DNA of 60,639 nucleotides from JASGDB01 sp049841315 (GTDB taxonomy: Bacteria; Bacteroidota; Bacteroidia; Flavobacteriales; Weeksellaceae): NCBI GenBank assembly GCA_049841315.1, contig JASGDB010000054.1, positions 1 through 60,639 on the forward strand, written 5' to 3'. The translations under genes and the position numbers were made by a program. Below the pieces are notes generated by a model. The model searched no databases and had not been told where the DNA came from. It saw only the letters and a program-made list of their open reading frames with translations. Shown piece by piece: positions 40,184 through 49,229 of this stretch (the first letter of the stretch is position 1; each line of letters starts with the position of its first letter).

Positions 40184-42547
40184 TTATTTATTAAAGTCAA
40201 TTTCTTCTCCCGAATTGAGGTTTTCATTGACATTTACTTCCTCTTTCTTCGGAGCTTTCGGGCCGGAATTATTTTCAACCGGTTTCGGGTTTTTGATTTC
40301 ATCAATCGTCCGAAGACCGCCGTCATCACCATAGCCTCCGCCTAATCCCTGAAGGTCGGCACAGTTTCCTGTCCAGTTGGAAGGTTTCACGAATTTGTCG
40401 TCCGGCGAAATCCCGAGGGTTTTGTCTGCCCATACTTTTTTCATGAAAATTGCCCATATCGGAAGCGCCATTTTTGCTCCCTGTCCTTCTCCTGTTCCAT
40501 AGAAGTGGGTTGCTCTGTCTTCCCAGCCTACCCAAGCTCCGGTGGCAAGGTTCGGAACGATTCCCATAAACCAACCGTCAGAGTTGTTCTGAGTGGTTCC
40601 TGTTTTACCGGCGATTTCCACGCCTTCGGAAATTCCTCTTCTCCGCAGTTCTCCGGAAGCGGTTCCATAGGCCGCAACTCCTTTCATCAGGTCAATCATG
40701 GTGTAGGCGTACATTTCATTCATGACTTCTTTCAGTTCGGTTTTCACTTCTTTTACCACTCTTCCGTTGGCATCTTCAATTCTCCAGACCATTTCGGGTT
40801 TTATGTAATTTCCGAAGTTGGCAAAAGTAGAATATGCTCCCAGCATTTCGTAAATGGTAATATCGCCCGAACCTAAAGCAATGGTATTGTTTCGTTCAAT
40901 TTCTTCCGTTACTCCGAGGTCTCTTGCGGTTTGAATTACGGCATCCACACCGGTCATTTCGATAAGTCTTGCGGCAACAGGGTTCTGAGACTGAGCAAGA
41001 GCGTCTCTTAATGTTAACATTCCGCCTTTTCCGCCGCCTACTTTCCAGCCTTTATGGTTGTATGCAGCATTGGAAACGGTGGAACACGGTGTCATTCCTA
41101 ATTTCATAATGGCAGTGGCGTAAACGAATGGTTTAAAAGTAGAACCTACCTGTCTTTTTCCCTGCTTGATATGGTCGTACTGGAAGTGCTGCCAGTCGAT
41201 TCCTCCTACCCACGCCTTGATTTCGCCTGTTCCGGGAACCATAGACATCAATCCTGCTTGTGCAATCTGCTTGTGATAACGGATGGAATCCCACGGCGAC
41301 ATTTCTACTTCTTCTTCTCCGTTCCATGTGAAGATTGAGGTTTTTACGGGTTTTTTGAATTCCATGATAATGGAATCTTCGGGAACATCTGCTGCTTTCA
41401 GCTGTTTGTATCTTCCGGTTCTTTTTACTGCCTGCATCATGACATTGTCAATTTGCTTATCGGTGAGGTAATAGAACGGTTTGCTTTTTCTTCCGCGCTG
41501 TTCGGCGTCAAATCTTTTCTGAAGGTCTGTAAGGTGTTCTTTAATGGATTCTTCCGCATATTTCTGCATTTTGGAATCCAGCGTAACATATATTTTCAAC
41601 CCGTCTTTGTACAGATTCAGGGTTTTTCCGGTTTGCTTTTCATAATCTTTGAGATAGCCGTCGATTTCTTTTCTCAGATAGTGTTTGTAGTAAGCGGAAT
41701 AATCGTCATTTATGCTTTTAATCGGGTGGTAATCTACGGTTAGCGGTGTTGCTGCTGCTTTGTCATAAATGGACTGGTCGATGTAGCCTGTTTCCAACAT
41801 CTGTTTCAAAACGATATCTCTTCTTTTTTTTGCACGCTCAGGATTTCTCATTGGATTGTTAGCAACGGGAGCCTCCAGCATGGCAACAAACATCGCTGCT
41901 TCGGGAAGTGTGAGTTCCTTCGTATGTTTATTGAAATAGATTTTGGAAGCCATCTCAATTCCGTTAGCATTGTAAAGAAAATCGAACTTATTGAAATAGA
42001 GTGTAATAATTTCCTCTTTGGTATATCTTTTTTCAAGACTTACAGCAACTACCCATTCTTTAAGTTTTTGAATAGCTCTTATAAATGTATTGGTTGATCT
42101 TTCTCCGGTAAACAAAAGCTTGGCTAACTGTTGTGTAATGGTAGAGCCTCCTCCACGTTCTCCCCTGAAAGCAACAGCTCTCAAAATTGATTTCAAATCG
42201 ATGCCGGAATGTTCCTTGAAACGCTCGTCTTCTTTTGCCTGAAGGGCATAAATAAGATGCGGCGGCAATTCTTTATAAGTAATCGGCTGTGTTTTTTCTT
42301 TTTCAAATTTCCCCAAAAGAACTCCGTCTGAAGACCATATTGTTGAGGCTACATAAATATCCGGATTTTCCAGCTCCTGAACATCCGGCATATCGCCGAG
42401 AAAACCTTCGGAAACAGCAAAAAACAATGCTGCAATCCCGAATACGACAGCCAATAATCCCAGCCAGACGAATTTTACCCATTTTTTCCAGCCTTTGTTT
42501 TTCTGCTTCTTTGGCGGAAGCGGAAATGTTTGTTTATTTTTTTCCAT
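40184..42547 (-). CDS. Penicillin-binding protein 1A (bifunctional transglycosylase/transpeptidase)
   Basis: The protein polymerises and cross-links peptidoglycan outside the inner membrane. The 787 residues include a basic cytoplasmic start, one membrane anchor (about 25-47), a GT51 transglycosylase domain with KEDERFKEHSGIDLKSILRA (catalytic E about 107) and GGGSTITQQLAKLL, and a transpeptidase domain with the active-site serine in GSTFKPF, the SQNP motif and KTGTTQNNSDGWF. An acidic tail follows. It begins 6 nt after gldH, so ricT, gldH and pbp1A form one operon. Confidence 0.96.
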   Translation of the reverse strand: MEKNKQTFPLPPKKQKNKGWKKWVKFVWLGLLAVVFGIAALFFAVSEGFLGDMPDVQELENPDIYVASTIWSSDGVLLGKFEKEKTQPITYKELPPHLIYALQAKEDERFKEHSGIDLKSILRAVAFRGERGGGSTITQQLAKLLFTGERSTNTFIRAIQKLKEWVVAVSLEKRYTKEEIITLYFNKFDFLYNANGIEMASKIYFNKHTKELTLPEAAMFVAMLEAPVANNPMRNPERAKKRRDIVLKQMLETGYIDQSIYDKAAATPLTVDYHPIKSINDDYSAYYKHYLRKEIDGYLKDYEKQTGKTLNLYKDGLKIYVTLDSKMQKYAEESIKEHLTDLQKRFDAEQRGRKSKPFYYLTDKQIDNVMMQAVKRTGRYKQLKAADVPEDSIIMEFKKPVKTSIFTWNGEEEVEMSPWDSIRYHKQIAQAGLMSMVPGTGEIKAWVGGIDWQHFQYDHIKQGKRQVGSTFKPFVYATAIMKLGMTPCSTVSNAAYNHKGWKVGGGKGGMLTLRDALAQSQNPVAARLIEMTGVDAVIQTARDLGVTEEIERNNTIALGSGDITIYEMLGAYSTFANFGNYIKPEMVWRIEDANGRVVKEVKTELKEVMNEMYAYTMIDLMKGVAAYGTASGELRRRGISEGVEIAGKTGTTQNNSDGWFMGIVPNLATGAWVGWEDRATHFYGTGEGQGAKMALPIWAIFMKKVWADKTLGISPDDKFVKPSNWTGNCADLQGLGGGYGDDGGLRTIDEIKNPKPVENNSGPKAPKKEEVNVNENLNSGEEIDFNK

Positions 42548-42553
42548 AATCTG

Positions 42554-43021
42554 CTACGGTTTAGCCGATTCTATTTTAATTCCAAAATCTTCAATTCCCG
42601 GCAAATTGTCGTTGCGCATTGCCTGTACTATTTTTACGGAATATTTTCCGTCTTTCACAAACTGGTAATTCAGTTTGTACTGAAACTGTATTTCTTTCGC
42701 TTCTCCAAAACCTTTTCCGAGCCATTCTCCGTTGGGTTTTGCCATTATGTAATTCAACGTATCCGTCTGTTTTTTCTTGTTTTTAAGGTCGGTAAAATCT
42801 ACAATAAGCCTTAAATTGCTGTACGGATATTCATCATTGTTTCTTACAACAAATATAATATTTTTTGGTTGCTGCACATCACTCACGCTGAATTCGTAGG
42901 AAAGCGTGTCTTTTTTGTTCCATTTTCCGTCTATGGAATTCATGAAAACAGCCTCGCTTCCGCCTGTACATGAAGCAAGCAGTAACAAAACGAAAAAACT
43001 GTACAGGATTTTATTGGTCAT
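42554..43021 (-). CDS. gldH: Gliding motility lipoprotein GldH
   Basis: GldH is needed for gliding and for T9SS function in flavobacteria. The 155-residue protein has a signal with lipobox LLASC (cysteine at about residue 18), then NSIDGKWNKKDTLSYEF, and a strand-rich domain with VVRNNDEYPYSNLRLIVDF and NGEWLGKGFGEAKEIQFQY, both hallmarks of GldH. ATG 43021 is chosen; codons upstream in the same frame are the shadow of ricT. It overlaps the ricT stop by 11 bp. Its presence fits the T9SS-sorted protease in this window. Confidence 0.9.
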   Translation of the reverse strand: MTNKILYSFFVLLLLASCTGGSEAVFMNSIDGKWNKKDTLSYEFSVSDVQQPKNIIFVVRNNDEYPYSNLRLIVDFTDLKNKKKQTDTLNYIMAKPNGEWLGKGFGEAKEIQFQYKLNYQFVKDGKYSVKIVQAMRNDNLPGIEDFGIKIESAKP

Positions 43022-44312
43022 TGTTCTTTTTCGGATAGAATTTTTTCTTTGCACCGGATTTGTTTCTGTTCTGTTCACTATTCTGACCTTCATTGCGGTT
43101 TTGCTGCGGGCGCTCCTGCTTCGGTCTGCCGTCTGTATTTGCACCTTCGGGTCTTGGTCTGCGGTCTTTCTGCGTTTCCCCGTTTTGATTTTTCTTCTGA
43201 TTATTGTTTCGTGAAGGTCTGTTTTTCCTTTCAAAACGGTCTAACCGGTCTTCCTGAATCAAATCTTTTGTTACCGGTGCGAATGTGTTTTTCTCCACGA
43301 GGTCTTCCAGCGGAGGCGTTTTCTCGCCACGGGAATTTTTCCGGATAAGGTCTTTCACTATGAGTGCGTCAATATCATACCACGCCATGGAATTGTCTAC
43401 ATACGCGAACCACATTTTTCTTTTGAAGACGTCAATTTTAATGCAGAATGCTCTTCCTTTTTCGGTGTCGAGTGAGGTGGAAGAGGACGGGAAATCGTTG
43501 AGCGCATCAACATAGCTGTCTAATTCGTAATTCAGGCAGCATTTAAGTTTTCCGCACTGTCCTGCCAGCTTTTGAGGATTGATACTCAGTTGCTGATAGC
43601 GCGCCGCATTGGTGTTCACGGAGCGAAAATCGGTGAGCCATGTGGAACAGCATAATTCTCTTCCGCAAGAACCGATACCGCCTACTTTGGCGGCTTCCTG
43701 CCGGAAACCAATCTGCTTCATGTCGATTTTGGTACGGAAAGCCGTGGCAAAATCTTTAATCAGCTGTCGGAAATCCACTCTGCTTTCCGCTGTATAATAG
43801 AAAGTTACCTTTCCGCCGTCTCCCTGAAATTCAACATCGGTGATTTTCATGTCGAGGCGCAGGTACTGTGCTATTTTTCTTGCCTGAATTTTCACGTCGT
43901 TTTCTTTTTCACGAACGCTTTGCCAGACTTCTATGTCTTTCTGGTTGGCCAAACGGTATATTTTCAGGGGATTTTCTTCACCTGCACGTTTTTTCTTCAT
44001 CTGGATTTTCACCAGTTCGCCGGTGAGGCTGATAACCCCGACATCATGTCCCGGATTGGATTCTACTGTGACCACGCTTCCGATATGCAGCGGAAGGTTA
44101 TTAACGTTTTTATAAAACCCTTTTCTGTCGTTTTTAAAGCGGACTTCCACGAAGTCGGTTTTAGAATGAGACGGGTTGTTAATATTTGATAACCAGTCGA
44201 ACACGCTGAGCTTGTAGCTGTTTCCACAGGTGTCTACGCTTGCGCATCCCGAGCCGGATTTTGTACCACATGAATGAGAAGAATCCCCGGATGTTTTACA
44301 TCCACAACTCAT
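43011..44312 (-). CDS. ricT: RicT/PSP1-domain protein with cysteine-rich start and basic tail
   Basis: RicT (YaaT) in firmicutes is part of an Fe-S complex that aids RNA maturation and phosphorelay control; the role in flavobacteria is unknown. The 433-residue protein has a cysteine-rich start (C3, C5, C15, C23, C29), the PSP1 domain with GSVVTVESNPGHDVG and IGSCGRELCCSTWL, then GQCGKLKCCLNYE (cluster ligands), and a low-complexity tail rich in N, Q, R, P and K from about residue 340. The tail could bind RNA. It is first in the operon with gldH and pbp1A, an order common in Bacteroidota. Confidence 0.92.
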   Translation of the reverse strand: MSCGCKTSGDSSHSCGTKSGSGCASVDTCGNSYKLSVFDWLSNINNPSHSKTDFVEVRFKNDRKGFYKNVNNLPLHIGSVVTVESNPGHDVGVISLTGELVKIQMKKKRAGEENPLKIYRLANQKDIEVWQSVREKENDVKIQARKIAQYLRLDMKITDVEFQGDGGKVTFYYTAESRVDFRQLIKDFATAFRTKIDMKQIGFRQEAAKVGGIGSCGRELCCSTWLTDFRSVNTNAARYQQLSINPQKLAGQCGKLKCCLNYELDSYVDALNDFPSSSTSLDTEKGRAFCIKIDVFKRKMWFAYVDNSMAWYDIDALIVKDLIRKNSRGEKTPPLEDLVEKNTFAPVTKDLIQEDRLDRFERKNRPSRNNNQKKNQNGETQKDRRPRPEGANTDGRPKQERPQQNRNEGQNSEQNRNKSGAKKKFYPKKNNDQ

Positions 44313-44338
44313 ATAATTATTTTAATAAAATTCAAATG

Positions 44339-44346
44339 CAAATTTA
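44339..44346 (-). promoter_or_regulatory. Predicted -7 box of the ricT operon
   Basis: The minus strand reads TAAATTTG, matching TAnnTTTG, 26 nt before the ricT ATG. No TTG at normal spacing was found. Confidence 0.5.
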
Positions 44347-44634
44347 GGATTAAATTTCTATTTGCGGATAAGAATTTCACATTACCGTATTTTATCGGTT
44401 TATGCGGGTTGAAAATGAGCGTCAGACACTCCCAAAAATTATTGGTTTTGCAAGATAAAAACAATATGTTTAAATAAAACAACAAAAATCATTATGCAAT
44501 GAATTACAAAAATTGCGAATTTAAAAATCTATAAATCAATGAATTAGTATTTTATTTAAAATTTAAACATTCTTTGTTTTTCTAAAATGTTTAAAAACTT
44601 TATGATAATTTAACACTCAGTAGAAAAATAATTT
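44347..44634. other. AT-rich gap between the ricT and fadL promoters, no gene seen
   Basis: The 347-nt gap between the divergent ricT and fadL genes is mostly poly-A/T, with a promoter box at each end. The stretch with TTTAAAATTTAAA near 44553-44570 is partly self-complementary but weak. I see no RNA gene or reading frame of note. Confidence 0.5.
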
Positions 44635-44642
44635 TATATTTG
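44635..44642 (+). promoter_or_regulatory. Predicted -7 box of the fadL-SGNH operon
   Basis: TATATTTG matches TAnnTTTG and ends 17 nt before the ATG at 44660. Confidence 0.5.
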
Positions 44643-44659
44643 GGCATTAATACCTTTTT

Positions 44660-45901
44660 ATGAATATGAGAAAAATATTTGTTACCACAGCAATTATGTC
44701 CGGAGCGATGCTGTACGCCGGAGGTTTCCGGGTGTCGCTGCAGGGAGTAAAACAGCTGGCAATGGCACATACCAGTGCGCATGCCGAAGATGCGAGTGTT
44801 GCTTTCTTCAATCCGGCAGCAATATCGTTTATCCCTGCTAAACTGAGCGTAGCTGCAGGAGGATTCGGAGCTTTTACAACCGTTACTTATCAGAATCCGA
44901 GCACTTTGCAGTCTTTTGAAACAGACAGCCCCGTCGGTACGCCGATATACGCAGCGGTTACGTATAAAGTAATTGATAATCTCTCCGTGGGATTCAGTTT
45001 TGCTACACCTTTCGGAAGCACGATTCAGTGGCCGGAAGACTGGGCGGGAAAAGAAATGGTGCAGAAAATGGAGCTAAAAGCCCTCTTTTTTCAACCGATG
45101 GTTTCCGTGAAACTTGCTCCGTGGGCTTCTTTTGGAGCGAGCTATATCCACGCCAAAGGAATGGTTGACTGGGATAAAGCAGTTACCCAATACGGCGGAA
45201 GTTTAAACATCAATGATGAAAAGGCATCGGGAAGCGGATTCGGAATCGGGTTCTATTTCCAGCCGAACGAAAAACTGGATGTGAGTGTTGCTTACCGCTC
45301 TCCTGTGGATATGGAAGCGAAAAACGGTACTGCAACCTTTAAAGTCTCTTCAAGTTTGTATTCTTTAATGGGGCTTGATGCCAACGGGCAGGATTCTTTC
45401 AAAGCAACGTTGCCTTTGGTGGACGAATATACTTTGGCTTTTGCCTATAAAATCACACCGAAATGGAAAGTTGCAGCAGATTTCAACTATACAGGATGGA
45501 GCGGCTACGACAAGCTGACGCTTGATTTTGCCAATGCACCCGTAGGAAATCAAACTGACCCAACGGTATTAGTAACACCTAAAAACTTTGAAAACACCAA
45601 AACTTTCAGATTGGGTACAGAATACAAATTCACGGATATGTTTGCAGGAAGATTAGGATGGTACTATGATGAATCTCCTTATTCCGATGAATATTTCATT
45701 CCGGAAACGCCATCTTTTGACACGAATGTAATTACTGCCGGTATAGGACTAAATTTCGGAGCATTAGGCGTGGATATTGCCGCAGCAAAGCCATTCCCGA
45801 AAAGCAGAAATGTTGCAAACGCTTATTATAACTTCTACGGACAGGCCAAAGCTGAAGCATTATACTTAGGGCTTGGGCTTAGATATAACCTTATTAAATA
45901 A
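44660..45901 (+). CDS. OmpP1/FadL-family outer-membrane channel
   Basis: FadL-type barrels take up long-chain fatty acids and other hydrophobic compounds. The 413-residue protein has a signal peptide (about 1-20), the family's plug-forming start with GGFRVSLQGVKQLAMAHTSA and AEDASVAFFNPAAISFIP (the NPA motif), and alternating aromatic strands to an end LGLGLRYNLIK. ATG 44666 is a second possible start. It is followed after 9 nt by the SGNH lipoprotein, so the two are one operon. Substrate specificity cannot be read. Confidence 0.9.
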   Translation: MNMRKIFVTTAIMSGAMLYAGGFRVSLQGVKQLAMAHTSAHAEDASVAFFNPAAISFIPAKLSVAAGGFGAFTTVTYQNPSTLQSFETDSPVGTPIYAAVTYKVIDNLSVGFSFATPFGSTIQWPEDWAGKEMVQKMELKALFFQPMVSVKLAPWASFGASYIHAKGMVDWDKAVTQYGGSLNINDEKASGSGFGIGFYFQPNEKLDVSVAYRSPVDMEAKNGTATFKVSSSLYSLMGLDANGQDSFKATLPLVDEYTLAFAYKITPKWKVAADFNYTGWSGYDKLTLDFANAPVGNQTDPTVLVTPKNFENTKTFRLGTEYKFTDMFAGRLGWYYDESPYSDEYFIPETPSFDTNVITAGIGLNFGALGVDIAAAKPFPKSRNVANAYYNFYGQAKAEALYLGLGLRYNLIK

Positions 45902-45910
45902 TACAGAGAC

Positions 45911-47362
45911 ATGAAAAAAATAGTAATATCAACATTTGCTTTAGCTTTATTCACAGCTACATCGTGCAGCGATACCGATTTTGACCAGGACGTGAATGAC
46001 GTGGTGGTTACCAGCGGTGAGGCAGATTTCAGCAGATATGTGGCTTTAGGAAACTCGCTTACATCGGGCTACAGAGACAATGCTTTATACCTCAGCGGAC
46101 AGGTGGAATCTTACCCGAATATGATTGCTGCCCAAATGAAACTGGCAGGAGGCGGAAATTTTTTACAGCCTTTAATGCCTAATGACGTGGGTGGCTTTAC
46201 CAATCTTACCGGTTTTACAGGAAAACTGACACTTCAGGTGGTGAACGGGGCGCTAAGCCCTGTGGCATCGGATGCAGCTGCTGCGTTAGACATTGTTTCA
46301 TCCGGAGGTCCTTACCAAAATTTAGGCGTTCCGGGAGCAAAATCATTCCATTTAGGAGTGGCGGGCTACGGAAATCCTGCCGGATTATCGGTAGGTCTTG
46401 CCAATCCTTATTATGTAAGATTTGCCAGCAGTGCAACTTCTTCAGTTTTGAGTGATGCACTTTCGCAATCTCCTACTTTCTTCTCCTTATGGATAGGGAA
46501 TAATGATGTGTTATCATACGCTACGAGCGGTGGAACAGGAACAGACCAAACAGGAAATACGAATCCTGCAACCTATGGTTCTAATGACATTACTGATCCA
46601 ACAGTTTACGCAAGTGTAATCAATAATTATGTAACCGCCCTTACTGCAAACGGAGCAAAAGGGGTAATTGCCAATATTCCAAATGTTACTTCTATTCCTT
46701 TCTTTAACAGAGTTCCGGCGAAACCGATTGCAGGTCTTTCCGCAGAACAGGTAACCCAGTTGAATACAGGATATGCTTCTTACAACGCAGGATTAGCTCA
46801 AGTAAAAGCAGCAGGATATATTTCCGAAACCGAATACAACCAAAGACTTATTAAATTTGAAGTAAGCACAGCAAACGGAGCTGTTTGTGTGGATAAAGAT
46901 TTAACAAATCTTTCTGCTATAGGACTTCCTTCATACAGGCAGACAACTTCAGAAGATTATATCCTTTTAACCGCTTCTTCTGTTCTTCCGCAAGGAGGAG
47001 GAACAGCAAGTCCACTTGGTGACCAGTATGTTCTTACAAAAACAGAAACTGCAAAAGTTCTGACGGCAACAGCAGCCTACAACACTTCACTAAAGGCTAT
47101 TGCCGATGCTAAAGGACTCGCTTTTGTGGATGCCAATGCAAAAATGGTGGAACTTTCAAGCTCATCAGGCATCCTGTTTGACGGAGTGAAATATACTGCA
47201 ACTTTTGTAACAGGAGGTTCGTTCTCACTCGACGGAGTGCACCTCACGGGAAGAGGATACGCTATTGTAGCCAACGAATTTATAAAAGCGATTAATGCAA
47301 AATACAAGTCCACGCTTCCTTTGGTAAACCCGAACAGTTATTCCGGAGTAACCTTTCCATAA
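45911..47362 (+). CDS. SGNH/GDSL-type hydrolase lipoprotein
   Basis: SGNH enzymes are esterases or lipases with four conserved blocks. The 483-residue protein has a signal with lipobox TATSC (cysteine at about 19), block I ALGNSLTSGY (serine at about 49), block III WIGNNDVL (about 195-202) and block V DGVHLTGRGYAIVANEF (Asp and His, about 439-455). It is anchored in the outer membrane or periplasm by lipid. The long insertion between blocks III and V may give specificity. Its place beside FadL suggests release and uptake of fatty acids from esters; this is inference. Confidence 0.9.
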   Translation: MKKIVISTFALALFTATSCSDTDFDQDVNDVVVTSGEADFSRYVALGNSLTSGYRDNALYLSGQVESYPNMIAAQMKLAGGGNFLQPLMPNDVGGFTNLTGFTGKLTLQVVNGALSPVASDAAAALDIVSSGGPYQNLGVPGAKSFHLGVAGYGNPAGLSVGLANPYYVRFASSATSSVLSDALSQSPTFFSLWIGNNDVLSYATSGGTGTDQTGNTNPATYGSNDITDPTVYASVINNYVTALTANGAKGVIANIPNVTSIPFFNRVPAKPIAGLSAEQVTQLNTGYASYNAGLAQVKAAGYISETEYNQRLIKFEVSTANGAVCVDKDLTNLSAIGLPSYRQTTSEDYILLTASSVLPQGGGTASPLGDQYVLTKTETAKVLTATAAYNTSLKAIADAKGLAFVDANAKMVELSSSSGILFDGVKYTATFVTGGSFSLDGVHLTGRGYAIVANEFIKAINAKYKSTLPLVNPNSYSGVTFP

Positions 47363-47389
47363 GTAAAAAAGGGACAGACTATAATTTTT

Positions 47390-47424
47390 AAAACCACTTG
47401 TACTTTCAGGTGGTTTTATTTTTT
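47390..47424 (+). terminator. Intrinsic terminator after the SGNH gene
   Basis: AAAACCACTTG (47390-47400) pairs with 47407-47417 at 10 of 11 positions, then A and a T-run (47419-47425). The run overlaps the prs -7 box. Confidence 0.7.
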
Positions 47425-47432
47425 TAAATTTG
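47398..47432 (+). promoter_or_regulatory. Predicted promoter of prs, embedded in the terminator
   Basis: TTG at 47398-47400 (in the terminator stem) and TAAATTTG at 47425-47432, spacing 24 nt. It is 20 nt before ATG 47453. Confidence 0.5.
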
Positions 47433-47452
47433 TGCAACCAAAAAAAGTAAAA

Positions 47453-48391
47453 ATGGCTGACCAGGCAACCTATCTATTTTCCACCAGAACCAGCAAAGTA
47501 TTAGCAGAAAAAATAGCTGAATATTACGGTCAGGAACTTGGGAAAATCAATTTTCAAAATTTCAGCGACGGAGAGTTTGAACCCGTTTTAGACCAATCGG
47601 TACGCGGAGGACGAGTTTTTTTAATCGGCTCTACATTTCCGCCGGCAGACAATCTTCTGGAGCTTCTCCTCATGATTGATGCCGCAAAAAGAGCTTCCGC
47701 CAAAAACATCACCGTCGTAATTCCGTATTACGGGCTGGCAAGGCAGGACAGAAAAGATAAACCACGTGCGCCGATAGGAGCTAAATTAGTAGCAAATCTC
47801 CTCATGGCAGCAGGCGCTACAAGGATTATGACGATGGATTTGCACGCAGACCAGATTCAGGGATTCTTTGAAATTCCGGTAGACCATCTTTATGCTTCCA
47901 CTATTTTTGTAGATTACATCAAATCCCTCCAGCTGGATAATCTTACCATTGCTTCACCGGATATGGGGGGAGCAAAAAGAGCAAAAAACTATGCCGGATA
48001 CCTCGGTGCGGAAGTAGTAATCGCTTACAAAGAAAGAAAAAAAGCCAATGTAGTGGAAGAAATGTTCCTCATCGGAGACGTGAAAGACCGCAACGTTATC
48101 CTTATCGACGATATGATTGATACAGCGGGAACCCTCTGCAAAGCAGCAGACATTCTCATAGAAAACGGTGCGAAAAGCGTAAGAGCAATGGCAACACACG
48201 GCGTACTTTCCGGTAAGGCTTATGAAAACATCGAAAAATCGCAGATTCTGGAAGTGATTGTTACCGATACTATTCCTTTGAAAGAAGGACTTTCCTCCAA
48301 AATAAAAGTGCTGAGCTGCGCATCACTATTTGCCGAAGTAATGAAAAGCGTACACGAGCATAAATCCATCAGCAGCAAATTCATTATTTAA
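47453..48391 (+). CDS. prs: Ribose-phosphate pyrophosphokinase
   Basis: The enzyme makes PRPP from ribose 5-phosphate and ATP for nucleotide, histidine and tryptophan synthesis. The 312-residue protein has NFSDGEFEPVLDQSVRG, YYGLARQDRKDKPRAPIGAK, the metal/PRPP motif MDLHADQIQGFF (about 128-139) and the PRPP loop IDDMIDTAGTLCKA (about 222-235). ATG 47453 is chosen because the promoter box ends at 47432 and the seven upstream residues overlap it. It is followed by rplY with its own promoter. Confidence 0.97.
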   Translation: MADQATYLFSTRTSKVLAEKIAEYYGQELGKINFQNFSDGEFEPVLDQSVRGGRVFLIGSTFPPADNLLELLLMIDAAKRASAKNITVVIPYYGLARQDRKDKPRAPIGAKLVANLLMAAGATRIMTMDLHADQIQGFFEIPVDHLYASTIFVDYIKSLQLDNLTIASPDMGGAKRAKNYAGYLGAEVVIAYKERKKANVVEEMFLIGDVKDRNVILIDDMIDTAGTLCKAADILIENGAKSVRAMATHGVLSGKAYENIEKSQILEVIVTDTIPLKEGLSSKIKVLSCASLFAEVMKSVHEHKSISSKFII

Positions 48392-48403
48392 AAAAATAAT
48401 TCC

Positions 48404-48411
48404 TATATTTG
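48404..48411 (+). promoter_or_regulatory. Predicted -7 box of rplY
   Basis: TATATTTG matches TAnnTTTG and ends 28 nt before the ATG. It lies 12 nt after the prs stop. Confidence 0.5.
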
Positions 48412-48439
48412 CACCCTCAAAAAAATAAAATTTTTTATA

Positions 48440-49093
48440 ATGAAATCTATTACAATTCAAGGTACAAAAAGAGAAAGCGTGGGCAAAAAGTCTACTAAAG
48501 CTCTACGTGATGCTGAATTAGTTCCTTGTGTTGTTTATGGAGGCGGTGAACCATTGAACTTCTCTACCGAAGAGAAATCTTTCAAAAATCTGGTTTATAC
48601 TCCTGAAGCACACACGGTATCTATTGAAGTGGACGGACAGACTATTCCTGCAGTACTTCAGGACATCCAGTTTCACCCGATTACAGACAGAATCCTTCAT
48701 GTGGATTTCTATCAGTTATCTGATGACAAGCCTGTGATTATGGAAGTTCCTGTAAGAATTACAGGGCGTGCAAAAGGTGTGATTTCCGGAGGTGTTCTCC
48801 GTCAGTCTTTCAGAAAACTGAAAGTAAAAGCCATTCCTGCCAACCTTCCTGATGAAATCGTGGTTGATGTAACTCCGCTAAGAATCGGAAACAAGCTGTA
48901 TGTAGGAGCTATCAAAACAGATGCTTATACATTCATGCACCCAGACAACGCAGTAATCGCTGCCGTGAAGATGTCAAGAAACGCAATGAAAGGAGGTGCT
49001 GCCGTAGAAGATGACGATGAAGAAGAAGTAACAGCAGAAGTTGCTGCGCCGGAAGCTGTGGAAACAGCTGCACCGGAAGCTGCTGCAGAATAA
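48440..49093 (+). CDS. rplY: Ribosomal protein L25/general stress protein Ctc
   Basis: The protein binds 5S rRNA in the large subunit. The 217 residues comprise the L25 domain (about 1-95, GTKRESVGKKSTKALRDAEL, VPCVVYGG) and the Ctc beta domain (about 96-185), followed by an acidic alanine/glutamate tail from about 190. The long two-domain form is the TL5/Ctc type. A strong terminator follows 25 nt after the stop. Confidence 0.96.
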   Translation: MKSITIQGTKRESVGKKSTKALRDAELVPCVVYGGGEPLNFSTEEKSFKNLVYTPEAHTVSIEVDGQTIPAVLQDIQFHPITDRILHVDFYQLSDDKPVIMEVPVRITGRAKGVISGGVLRQSFRKLKVKAIPANLPDEIVVDVTPLRIGNKLYVGAIKTDAYTFMHPDNAVIAAVKMSRNAMKGGAAVEDDDEEEVTAEVAAPEAVETAAPEAAAE

Positions 49094-49118
49094 AAATTGG
49101 AGTTTTTCCTATATAAAG

Positions 49119-49147
49119 AATCCCGCTTTTCGGCGGGATTTTTTTTG
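49119..49147 (+). terminator. Intrinsic terminator of rplY
   Basis: AATCCCGC (49119-49126) and GCGGGATT (49133-49140) form a GC-rich stem with a short loop, followed by a run of T (49139-49146). Confidence 0.85.
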
Positions 49148-49150
49148 TTT

Positions 49151-49229
49151 AGAGACCTGTTTAAATTTTTAGCAAAGACATTCTTTATGAGTCATAAAAA
49201 TAAATTTCGGTAAAAATTAAACAGGCTCT
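49151..49229. repeat. 79-bp segment bounded by inverted repeats (MITE-like)
   Basis: The left end AGAGACCTGTTTAAATTTTT (49151-49170) and the complement of the right end (49211-49229) match over about 19 bp with two one-base insertions. The middle has no gene. The right end reaches the umuC stop codon. No target duplication was visible. Confidence 0.45.

Noticed and set aside
42990..43234. N-terminal extension of gldH by 71 codons
   Set aside because: The extension is the out-of-frame shadow of the ricT tail; the lipoprotein signal begins at ATG 43021.
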